64,000 nucleotides of DNA from Baylisascaris procyonis (lineage: Eukaryota > Nematoda > Chromadorea > Rhabditida > Ascarididae): contig JAZARR010000074.1 of NCBI GenBank assembly GCA_037389465.1, positions 2,170,001-2,234,000 of the forward strand, written 5' to 3'. Shown here piece after piece: positions 11,656 to 23,043 of this stretch. Position 1 is the first letter of the stretch. Every line of letters starts with the position of its first letter. Made by a program: the position numbers and the translations under genes. Below the pieces are notes generated by a model. That model had not been told where the DNA came from. It did not search any database and saw only the letters and a list, made by a program, of their open reading frames with translations.

Positions 11656-14600
11656 ATGCGGCTAATAAAAACCTGCGCTATTGGTGTTTCTTCGTTCTTT
11701 AGCATCGACGATTTTCACATTTTTCCTACGCAATTTAATTACCGATGCAATGAATGTGATCAAAAACTTGGCTTCAAATAAAATCTTGCAAATTTTTTTT
11801 ACACTCGCAAGTGATAGCTTCATACATTTGTAGGTATTTAGACTGGCAAATTCTATTTGCCCATTCTTGAACTACTGTTATTATTATTGTCGTATCTAAT
11901 ACAAGAAATATCCAGCACTGTGTTCCCGTCACTAGCATTGGGATCGGATACTGTTGCAATGTAAATCTCCTACTCGACAGTGCTCAATATAGCAGCCTCA
12001 GCCTGCTGGTTGATATTCTCAGTTGATTTCCTTCCTCCCTTGCGTTTCAGGTTCGCTTCCTCCACGCATTCGTCCGTCGCTATACCGCCTTTAGCCCTCC
12101 AACATTCTCGCCATCGCCTTACACTATTCATATCGCCTCCATTAGCCACTACTCAGTCAGTCATTCATACTGTACCCTATAATTCCTTTCCTTTTTTCAT
12201 CACCTCTCCTCCTCCACTACGTTTCTTCTTCCTCTCTCCTTTCCAAAGAATAGGTCGTTGTATGAAGCAATGGTAGATTTTAATCTGCTCTCTTTATTCA
12301 GCCGTTGGAGCTGTCGTCTTGACGATGAAATGTTGGGCGCAATGTTACTATGCAAGCATTTCGGTAAAATCAATTAAACTGCAACATAAAAACGTTGTGA
12401 AACGTTTGCAGAAATGAGTTCGAATTTATAAATATTTTTCACTCGCGAATATTTTTTGTTTCTTCACTCACAAATATAATATAACATCAGCGACCGCTTC
12501 GACGATATTCGGTATAGAAATTGTGACCCATTGCTTCGTTTCATTAAGCAGCCTCGATCCAACTCATCGGAGGGTTGTTATAGACATGGCATACTTAGCT
12601 TTATAAACTAGTCGTAATTTAGTTGCGCAATATTAATGATTAAGAAAGAGATTTTATTCTAAGTACGCATTGCGATGTATCATAAATACATAGTAGACAA
12701 ACATAAAAGAAAAACAAGAGGAGAAAACAGAGATTAAATTATGGAATCGAAAAAAGACAAACTTAGTAAAATGTCATTACAATGCAATTAAAAGCGTCAG
12801 AAGTATTAAGATAATATGAAGAATAACGCAACATTAACGATTACAAAACGATATGAATATAAATACTAGATGTTTAAAGCTGTCCAGGTCAGGTGCATTT
12901 GCATCATGTCTAGAAAGACTGTTATAAATACTAGTAAAGAAAAAGGTTTTAACAATTGCTTACTTATTTTTGTGATGACGAAAAAGTGCTGGTGTATTTC
13001 GTGAGCAACCCATTCAAATCATATCTTCAGCTTATTGGTTATAGTCGCAGAAGCGCTGGGAGTAAAAATAATCAACTCTTTATATCCTTAATCGGTATTA
13101 CCATATATTTGAACCAAATCGGTAGCAGTTTTCCAAAATCAAACCTCTCCAACTCATCGAAAGCATTGCTCATTTGAGATGCTTGATTGGTATTGAACGG
13201 GTATTGATCTGGCACCACGGCCCCACAACTGCTGTGCTTGAATGTTACGAGACTGCAGTCTATGGAAACCAAAACCCATAAAAGACTCACAAATACCTTA
13301 GAGATCTTTGCATCAGGTGAGCTGCCAGAAGTTTTGAAACAGTGCGTTGATAGGTAAAATTATTCAAAGATCATGGACCCAACAGTGTCTTTAAAAGACG
13401 ACTCTATTGGGGCAGATTGAAGCTTCTTCTGAGAATCTAACGTCAAAAAGATGGCTGCTCTGAGATTCGATCATAGTAAAGTGTGCGTACAAAATATCGG
13501 TTGAAACGCTTTGTCTTCTTGTTATTGTCGGTTAATCTCTTTTCACCGTCAATGATCTCCGACTAGTTGACCTTTCCATCTGGAATATTCCCAAAATCTA
13601 AGCCCTGATCCGCGTTCAAAGATGTTCCTTTCTGACCAGCCAAGAACTTGGCATATTTTATGCTGTTCCAAGTGATTATCAGTAATCATATGTCGATTCG
13701 ACACTTATACAAAGTTCCACTATTCTTCTTCCTCAACGCATTATTAAATCGAAGAAACTCTGACCTACTTGCTCGGACGCCGATCTTCAAGATCACCTTC
13801 CATGTTTGTTTTTGCTTCGGCTATGTTGCAACACATTCATTACTTGATTGTCAGCTCCCTTCGTTGCGTTTCACATGCGCACTCAGTTCACGCTTTCCTC
13901 AATTTCTTTTCATGCGCCTCATTCGCATTATTTATTTATGTTTTTGAGTGCAATAATTTTTCTCAAGGAGTAGTCCTTGTTGTGCCTGTTATATTTGAGC
14001 TCATCAGATGTTGCTCTATTTCCGCAACAATACGGTGAAAATGCTTCATTTTTACAACAAGCTATAATGATATTGCTGAGTGATTTTTCAATCATTTCTT
14101 GCTCTTTATTTGTTGTAGTGTGGTGGGTAGAGGATAGAAGAAAGCTGGTGGACGAGAAGATGGGACCCGGTTTTTTTTTTGAAGGATAGAGTAGGTATCG
14201 TAAATGATTTTCAGTTGTTAAGATTGCACAGTGTTTAGTACATCGAGTAATATACCACTTTTATGCAAAACCATTGCTACTGCACGATTTCTCCCTATCA
14301 GTTTGTATTATACTCGCTAACTTATTGGAATATCTTAACATCCGCAACCGTATCTAGCATACGCGAATGTTGACTTCGGATGGATTTGTTATGCGGTAAA
14401 ACCGACCACGTATTGTTCCTTCCTCTGATCATTTTACCCTAGTTTCCTTTCTCTGAATTTATTTCACTTCTTTCCACTCCGGGCTCCTTCCTTCCCCAAT
14501 GACACCTCTCCAACGCATCAACACTCTTTATTTGAGCGCCAACCCCTCAATAATAAAATAAGTCCCCGTTCCTTCGTCGCTAACTAGCAGTTTAGGTCAG

Positions 14601-14752
14601 CAGCGGCAATAATAGGCATCTAGGAGCAGAGCAAGTTTCGCTGTTTGCTGATGACCAAACGTTTATAGAGGGAGGCAAAAGCAATGGGGCACACATATCG
14701 GTGCTGCATTTATTGAAGGCACATTTGTTGCGCCACCGTAATCGGGCCATAC
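11656..14752. other. Stretch without a supported gene
   Basis: Pyrimidine-rich around 12.0-12.3 kb, AT-rich elsewhere. Long plus-strand frames at 11980-12276 and 13648-13947 are hydrophobic or Ser/Pro-rich and lack splice-site support. Confidence 0.45.
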
Positions 14753-14874
14753 TTGTGACGTGTGGAAATTCCATGTTCTATGGCAGAGATTTGATTCCCG
14801 GTAGGGAATTTCCACAAAGCGACAGCCTGTTTGGGCACGATTCTCCTTCTCTAACTCATTTCTCCATTTCGCAG
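14753..14874 (-). CDS. Isolated exon-like segment
   Basis: It lies between a TTTTACAG acceptor and a CACAA|GTATGG donor. The minus-strand frame is open for 40 codons, entering with two bases and leaving in phase 0. It reads AKWRNELEKENRAQTGCRF, then VEIPYRESNLCHRTWNF. Both splice sites and the polar, charged composition suggest coding. Partner exons were not found and the family is unknown. Confidence 0.3.
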
Positions 14875-17800
14875 CTGTAAAAAGCACAGCTGCTGCCTAT
14901 CATATAGAATAGCATCATTGACTTTTAGTTGTTCTCTCCGCTTCTAAAGTTGTTCTCTCTTTCTTCTTTTTTTCCACACTTTTACCTTTCATTCACTTCA
15001 AATTATAAAAAACTTGTCTCGTTAATCATCTCAATTAGTTTTCCATTGATTTTTGTTCACATTCTGAAAGAGTGCATCGCGCGGATTTTCTTCCCGTCTT
15101 TCTGCGGATTTCATTAGAGAAACAATCGCTCACTCGAACTCTAATTTCTTGCTTATGAATCTGCGAAACTTTCTCATTGATTGATTTCCCAATCAGTATG
15201 CACTACTCAACAACTTACGCAATCGAATAAATTCAGTTTAAGAGTAACGAAATCATACTGAAATATTTCGAAACGGTGCACAATGCCCCCTTTCCTCCCT
15301 CCTTCCCCTCTTCCCCGACCCTTCCTTCCGATTCGCTTCCTTTCAGTTGGCAATTGGATTAAGCAGACTAGATACCATGAGTGAACGAGCAAACGAACGT
15401 GATTTCATTTTACATGATACACTTGTGAATCACAGTTGTTCGTATGGCATACGCATCTGTGCGCTATGGTTGCATGGGAATCCAGGTTCTGATCCGTGAA
15501 TCCTGGAGTTTTCATTGGTTTTGAGGTTCTCGTTTTGTCCCCGTTTCAGCTAAGATATGCATTGATAATGACCGGATCGGTATTCTGTTCCATCCCGGAT
15601 GCTTTTCTGGGACTTTGCAGTTTCTTTTACGAGTACATTACATGACGTTATGTCTGTTTGCGTGCTGCCATTATGGTTGAGAGATGGAGAGGGAAGGGAG
15701 GGACAACATAACATAGAACCTACAACAGAAACAATAGATCAACCCCTCCTTAAGGAGTAAGAATTACGCATCCGTGGGTTCACTGTTTTGGAAGAGTCAT
15801 GGCCGAAAACTCATCTACTGGCGAGCTGAGAAAGTTGCGATTGTAAAATTTGATGATTTGATTCACGCCGTAGTTTGAAATCCGATACCGATTCCGATCA
15901 ACTATTTTTGGATGAAGCAACAGCGAATTTTTTGGCATCTTTTTATGCAGTCACTAACCTATAAGAGAGCTCAATTGGAAGCCTTGCATTTTCAAATAGC
16001 ATTGTAGCAATATATTGTTTATGAGCCTGCTTTTGTCTGTCTTCCCGGGAATTTCAACTGAAACTTGCTAATTATAGAAATATGCACTCCGATGGGTACA
16101 CTGCGCACAATTGTGACCTTATACGTCATACCTGACACATATCATCAATCTCGAATGAAGTGACACATGTTTCATCCTTCAATTGCAAAGGAATTTGAAA
16201 TGCAATTTGAACAACTGATATTTTATTTCAACTCATTGTGGCCAAATAAACAATGAATCCATTGTAAAAGTTCTTCTCTAAATGGCACAACCAATTAAAA
16301 CATGGATGGAGCATTCCATATCTATCATTATTTATGGGTAAATTATAAAATTCGTTAATGAAATAAACGCTAAAAAAACATATAATCTCAGTTCGTTTCA
16401 GATGTTGTCCTATTGGTTCTCTTCGATATGCAATGACTCCTCACAAAAATTGTGGGAATACTTCAAAATTTAAATGAAGCAAAATAAGCCTTCAATAATC
16501 AATTCGCAAATAGGTTACTATCGCATCGATCTCTCATTTTCTAAGAATATCTTCTGATGCATCTCTATCATATCTAATCGACTGCTTCATACTTAATCGA
16601 AATTTCGAAAGGCATTTGATGATGGCGCGTTAACACTATGAAACGATGAGAATTGAATGAGATAAGCAAAATGAAGATCTTTCGATGCTCTAACTCGTTA
16701 ACGATTGCTTGAAAACAGATAGCCACTCCATCTGAAGTACTCCACCATCGCCCACCCTTGATCCATTGTGAAAAACGTCGACTCCATCCTTACCTCACTT
16801 CCTTCTCTCTTTCTTCCCTCACGATCATTTATAAGAAGCTTGTTGGTGTTTAAATCTGTAATTGTTCGTTGAAAAAAGTTTAAACATCTCCCTTTCTTGC
16901 GTTGATCTTTTTGGCATATCTCATGAAGCGTTTTTTATTCATTCCACAATCGCCCTTTCCGCTCACAGGTAAACAACGTCAACCATTCGTCTAAAAACAT
17001 TTTTTTTTCTTTGATGGTGCCATATGTCTCTTTTCTAATGGGTAATACAATGGCCATCATAATTTTATGTTAGAATTTATTAAAATCTTTGAGCATAAAG
17101 CGAGCAACTTGCGACTTTTGCAAGGACTTTGTCAACTTACGGTCTCTGTGAATAACAATTTAAATATAGCCGCTCTCTTCATCCGATAACGCTTCATTTA
17201 TGGGATTTCTCGATCTCAGAGCACAGCTCATGTTGTAATTAAACTAGAATCGATTGCTGCGTAGATGGGCTACAAGCAATTTGACACTTAAATGTTATAG
17301 ACTCCAGTACAAATAGATTTATGTCTCCACCATTTCTCAATGACACTTTCAAAGAAGGTGGATGTAGATGCATCGGTTTTCAATAGAAATTCCGTTTATT
17401 GAACTCATCTCAAAAACTTAACGCTGAAATGTTCGTCAGATGGCATTCAACTATGTTTATAGAGAGCAACGAGGGATACATCGAGTGGAACGCTAATTCC
17501 GCGTCAATCACTCGTTCCATTCGGCTGTGCGCTAGCATCATTCACTTTTAAATCGTCATGGATTCAAAAAAATAACATTTCCTTAGAAAATTGGTGCAAC
17601 CATAACGACGATGCTCGGCAATTATGTCTAGGTTCACCCTGAATACTGGGTGTGTCACAACGATTGCCAAATCCTCTGTCCCGCTCCACATCCTTCACCA
17701 TTTTTTAATCGTAGTGAATTTGGGGTGACAACGCCTAAGTCCTTTCATATTCTTCCCTTCCCTGCCCGATTCTTTCCCGCAATAAAGTCGACTTTATTGT

Positions 17801-19039
17801 GGGAAACTTCGAATGATTTCCCCCCTTCCCCCCTTCAATTGCATTTTCTGCAAATTTCGCTTATAGAGGACTTACTTTCGGCTGATCGTAGTTCCTCAAA
17901 GTAAGTTCTTTCGATAAAATTCTGATGCATGCTGATCAGTAATAAAATGTGATGCCCTCCTCACTGTTCATCTTGTTACGTGTTATGCGAGTAAAGAATA
18001 ACCTGCTGCGACCAACTGGCATAAAAAGGAGAGGAAGGGAAGGAAAATGTGAAGAGTAAATAGAATAAGAGAAACGCTCTCGTCGGCCATCAACTTATCT
18101 TTCATTGGCAACTGGAGAGATGTGACGAGCCTTTCAAGCAGGTTTCTCAGAATTAAAGTGAGTTCTCTGTCTTTCATAGCAGCTCATAATTGCTCATGCA
18201 TTTTTTGCATGCCCTATCAACGGGAAATGTTTCGAATCTGCAGAGTAATGGAGGAGTGTTTAGTGATGGGTTTTAATTTCATGTTTCTCTTATTTACTCG
18301 CATTTTTTTCGATTCCCCTTTGAAGTAACAATGGAGAGAAGGGGATTCCTGGAGTAACTACGTTAACGAAGAGGCGAAAGAATAAATGCTATTCACATTC
18401 TTCGATTAAGAGTAGCAAAGACGAGTAAAGGGAACATGATAAAGCGAGGAATAGGAATGTATTGAGTTTCATACGCTGTTTCCTGAATAATACACACTAC
18501 ACTGCCGCTAGTGATGTTGCCTTCTCATGATTCGTGCTTTGCTCTTTCAACCGTATTCACTGAAATTAAAACATTTTCCGCGTCGGTTAGCACTCCATAT
18601 CAAATTGCCTTATTTGTATTGATGCTATCATGTCGATTTTCCGATTTTAAAAGCTATTCGAACATTTTATACGTTCATTAAAATGCGTTTCATTCTAGAT
18701 ATTATTGAATTTGAGCTTTTGCCTAAAAGCAATTTCGCTTTTCTCTTAAGTGACACTATGAGGCGATTTTTGCTTTGTGCAAAATATTTTCACTGTTGGA
18801 TAATTATAATTAAATTATCATCTAAAAGTCCCATTTCGCTTTGCTTTCCGTTATTCTAATCTAATACTCTAATAGAATACATTTGCACATCAACAATGCC
18901 ATTAAGATTTTTTTCTGACTATGACGACTGAATGGAATTTGAACGTTGTAAACTGATAAGACGCGTGCAACGCTTAGAAGCGATAGTATAACAAGATGTA
19001 AAACGCGTTTGAGAATGCTTATGCTTAGATTTGAGTCGA
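14875..19039. other. Stretch without a supported gene
   Basis: Mixed AT-rich and pyrimidine-rich sequence. Short frames only, none with paired splice sites or a recognisable motif. Confidence 0.5.
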
Positions 19040-19275
19040 TAAGATCACCATCCAAGTCAACAACTGCATACAAACGAAGAGACATTCAACAATTATGAAC
19101 TGGAAATGCACAACAACGAAAATGTCAAAGATGGGACTTACTATGAGGGAACTAGAGAGACAGAGCAATATTACAGCATGGACGTACAATATGCAGGAAC
19201 AGGGAAACTATAAGGGGAAGAGTTCACTGTTCTCTCGAAGAGTACACAAATAAACAAAGTTGAGGGAACGTGGTA
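19040..19275 (+). pseudogene. Coding-like fragment, left copy of an inverted pair
   Basis: A plus-strand frame (about 19040-19213) encodes a Gln/Asn/Glu/Tyr-rich peptide containing LHTNEETFNNYELEMHNNEN, then DGTYYEGTRETEQYYSMDV, and stops at TAA. Downstream bases to about 19275 still match the right copy at 19610-19830 in reverse orientation, so the duplicated unit is longer than this frame. I do not recognise the protein. Confidence 0.4.
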
Positions 19276-19609
19276 TCGCAGAAGTATGAAAGAATCTTAG
19301 CGGCAGCTTACACTATGATACATATGACACGTTTCGGTTTTCTCCGTTCTCTCAGCTACTATCGACTTTCATTGCTTTATTGTTTATGGCTTATATCAAT
19401 TCTCAGAATCGAATTATGTTACATTATAGTTCCACTATCTTATACTTCATGCCGTTTTGTGTTAATTGATTTATCCACATTTATTTATTTATGAGGTATC
19501 ACAAGTTTTCATCGTTTTAAAGGTTTTACTTCCTCTTATAAAGGATTTCTTTGTTTATGGGTGCTATACGCACTTTAAAGTAAATCACCGTTAAAATTCT
19601 TTCATCCTT

Positions 19610-19830
19610 CCTCATTACCTTGTTCCCTTAACTTTATTTATTTATTTGCTCTCCACGATGCTAGTGAACTCATCGTTCATAGTTTCCTCGCTGGTTCCTA
19701 TCATACATCTATGCCGTGATACTGCTCTATTTCTTGTAGTTCCCTCATAGTAAGTCCCTTCTTGGACATTTTCGTTGTTGTGCACTTCCAACTGTTGATT
19801 GTCTGTTGTTTGTATGTAATTGTTGGGCAT
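19610..19830 (-). pseudogene. Coding-like fragment, right copy of an inverted pair
   Basis: The minus strand carries a diverged copy of 19040-19275. The matching core is LEVHNNENVQEGTYYEG, after which the frame differs from the left copy. Homology resumes in another frame (LQEIEQYHGIDV), so an indel has occurred. A frame still runs to TAA with the end NDEFTSIVESK, and AATAAA-type bases follow. It could be a second gene copy or a decayed one. Confidence 0.4.
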
Positions 19831-20543
19831 GATGTTGGCCTTATCGGATTAAATGCAAGCATAAGCCTTGATAACTGTGTCACTTCTAAACGTTCTTTAT
19901 ATCTAATACTTGATCCAACAATCTTTTCGAAGGCGCATGATGCTATTTCAAACATTCAACGCCAGAAAATACGCATTTGCTTTTCTTCATGGCGCCGTGC
20001 TTTATCTGTTATGCTTGTGATGTTTGTTTTTTCAATTACTACATCCTGTAGTCTGTAGATTTCGTTGTTTTTTTTACATTTGCTACACACTGTAGTTTCG
20101 ATTCACGTTCACATGATCAATGTAGTTTCAAAATAAGAATGTTTGCATAAGCTGCGTAAATGAACCTGCTGAATATTGGAAGTGGGAAATTCACGAAGAA
20201 AATTATAGTAATCGTCTCCAGCCAGGACAAGACCAGCTGACAAATCTACAGCAGCCGCATCCGTTTCTTGAAACTGCCTATGGACATTTTTTCAGTCTGT
20301 GAGGAATTCATGCATCATATGAAATACGATTATTAGTTACCGATTTTCGAACACGATAGGTGTTTTTCATACTATTTATCGAATTATTCGAATCTAATCA
20401 AGAGTTTTTAACGAGAACATTTTTATGAGCAAAGTTCATGAGAGTGTGAGAATAAAAATTCTGAAGCATCATACTTTAACGTATTAGTTTTTCTACAGAT
20501 GCACTTAAGAGGAGACATTTATATGGACATTTCGAAAACACTG

Positions 20544-20545
<2 letters not shown>

Positions 20546-20623
<78 letters not shown>
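20546..20623. repeat. (TA)n microsatellite
   Basis: About 39 AT units without interruption. Confidence 0.95.
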
Positions 20624-20625
<2 letters not shown>

Positions 20626-21782
20626 ACAATGTGGATAAACGTTGCAGATAATAATGCAGAGCATCAGACCATCATAAGGTGTGGACTACATTTATTATAT
20701 TTCATTGTAGACTTTCTATGGTCGCCAAAGTAAAACGGGCAAGCAGACATATACAGACACATACATATATTGATACGCATACACATATCCGTAAAGATGT
20801 ATTATCGTCATATTTCGCTGTTTGCAAACAATGCAATGAAATGCTTATGAAAACTTTGCTACTCTCCCCCACTTCGCAGCAGTAAATATCGTTTTGGCGT
20901 TCTAGTAACACTCTGTTTTCTGAAAAATTAACCTTAAAAGCGCTCACTCAGAAAACTCTGTAGAGTCGATAAGTGTTTTTTTTAGCTCACTAACTGCAAT
21001 TATGCGTGGATATTTGGAACGTTGAGTTCTAGTGCGGATTCTTTGACGGTTTCCGTTTATACCTCATTATTGCAGCATCTGGACAACAGTTGACACTCAA
21101 TAGACGATGGAATAAGGGGTGAGATGGGCAATAAACCATCGACATCGCCTACCACTCACCCGGTGCACGTTCCGCAACGTACCCATTCAAGACGTAGTTC
21201 GGAATACAGAAGTCGCGCCATTGAAACACCCAATTCTGACGGTTATTTAGCATTATGAAGTAGTAATCAGTCATGAAACAGAGTTTTACCCATCACATGT
21301 TTCTTTCTTTCGTATTCTATGCTTGAAAATATAGCCCAAAAAACCGTTTATATCCTTTTAATAGTTGTCGATTCGCATGTCTTTCTGTAAGGGCAAATAA
21401 ATTCTTTTTACCACAAAGGGATCTCTTTTAAAATGAAAAAAGCATCAGAAACAAGACTGAAATTCAGTGACAAGTAAGTGAAGTTTTAGTGATATTCAAC
21501 GGTAGTCGTACCCAATAGTTTTGTATTCTGTCAAAAAAGTCGACTGCAAATAGCGAAGACGTTTCGGGTAAAATCACTACTTTGAACAATTTCTTTAATC
21601 TTTGAAAACAGAATTTTCTCCAGAATAGTTGACGGTGTTGAGGTTTTTTCTGTTTATCTGAACGCAATGGGCACGAAGTCGCTGGTTCATTTATGTTAGA
21701 AGAATGTCTTATAAAAACTTCTGTTTGATGTTGTGCTTTATAAGTTCAACTATTTTGGCGTCGCCTTTTCAATGGCAAACAA

Positions 21783-21890
<108 letters not shown>

Positions 21891-22394
21891 CGTATAACAT
21901 CAGCAATATATACAACTTACTTTAGCGATTGAGAAGGGTTATAAATGCTAAATTGAACTAAACCAAATGGGAATTAACATAGGCGAATTTGCCTCTCTTG
22001 TTTATATGAAAGATTTAAGCGCATAAAAAGTAACCATAGAAGCTTCACCACTAAAATGTCATCAATTTATAAACAAAATAATGCAAAAGAGACTGCCTAT
22101 GAAGTCGCCACTAAATACATCTGTCAGGATCGTAAACTGGAAGTCATTTATCAATAATCCCACTTCATTTCAGCGAATTCTTTTGAAAAACATTCCTACA
22201 GCAATGGGAACGGAGGGAAGCAGGCGGGGGATGGGCAGAAGGAGATAAGGAATGCACCAAAAATCTGCATGCGAATACGTTAAGAAACCGCGTCCTTCAC
22301 TCTCTCATATCTGTTTTCGTATCGTTACTCAATTTCCGTAAAATTGGCAAACCTTGCCTTTGGCCACAAAGGGCTCAATGTCGAAAAAAGTCAA

Positions 22395-22860
22395 CTGAGA
22401 AAAACCACTACAAATGAAGAGCACGTTGGAAAGACGCTGTCCTTCTACCGTCACGTTAGGCGATATGGCTGCCCAGCCAGGTTCATGTGAATATCCACAT
22501 TGATGCAGTGGGGTTTAAAAGCCATCCTGAGACAAATTTAAAAGACAAAAATATCCACGCATATAGAGACAAATGCGTAGGCAGAATTTTCTCGTCATTT
22601 GAAAACAATGTGCTGCAAAAAGGATTTGAGTATTTTAATATACCTCTTGAAAATCGCCGCAACAAAGGCACAAAATATATATTTAGAAAACTAGTGACGC
22701 CAAAGATTTAAAAGAGTGGTTAGCTGACACTAACTTTGCTTTTGAAGTTAAACGTAACGAAGACGGCTGGTGATGCAGCTGCCAACTTTGGGACCAGTTT
22801 GCCTCCAACAAATGCACTCCTAGGGGATGGAAATCTATCGAACTGTTGTTTAAGGTTAGA
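22395..22860 (+). pseudogene. Decayed FLYWCH/SWIM-like (MULE-type) transposon gene
   Basis: Three plus-strand frames must be combined to read a protein. Around 22440-22490 the frame gives SFYRHVRRYGCPARF, resembling the second half of a FLYWCH zinc finger. Then 22484-22711 gives VHVNIHIDAVGFKSH and, later, RNKGTKYIFRK. Shifted by one base, it then gives DLKEWLADTNFAFEV and KRNEDGW, a TGA, and CSCQLWDQFASNKC (22760-22830). The CxC followed by a later C, after a W-rich segment, fits a SWIM zinc finger as found in MULE-family transposases and related host proteins. At least two frame changes plus the TGA imply a dead copy. The assignment rests on motif resemblance only. Confidence 0.35.
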
Positions 22861-23043
22861 ATTATTGCAGTAGCTGCGGTGGTGAGAAGTGGTCCTGGGC
22901 TAAGCGCAAAATAAAGCTAATCATTTAATTGATGATCTCTTGAAAATAGCGCATTTTTCGGGAGCGTAATTGTTATGTCACTGCTGTGGTCACTTTATTC
23001 TGAAAAACGATGAGCAATCTTGGTTTAAGGAAGACGATGGTCA

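Noticed and set aside
11980..12276. 98-codon Ser/Pro/Phe-rich plus frame
   Set aside because: It reflects pyrimidine-rich DNA. No splice sites, domain or conserved motif.
13648..14189. Overlapping hydrophobic plus frames
   Set aside because: Phe/Leu-rich because the strand is T-rich; three overlapping frames are open at once, and none has signs of selection.
14780..14820. tRNA B-box-like GATTTGATTCCCGGT and similar at 15.49 kb
   Set aside because: No A box, acceptor stem or anticodon arm could be folded around either site.
22760..22830. In-frame TGA in CxC-containing segment as a selenocysteine codon
   Set aside because: The surrounding frame is already broken by shifts, the TGA sits where Trp would be expected, and no SECIS-like hairpin was identified.
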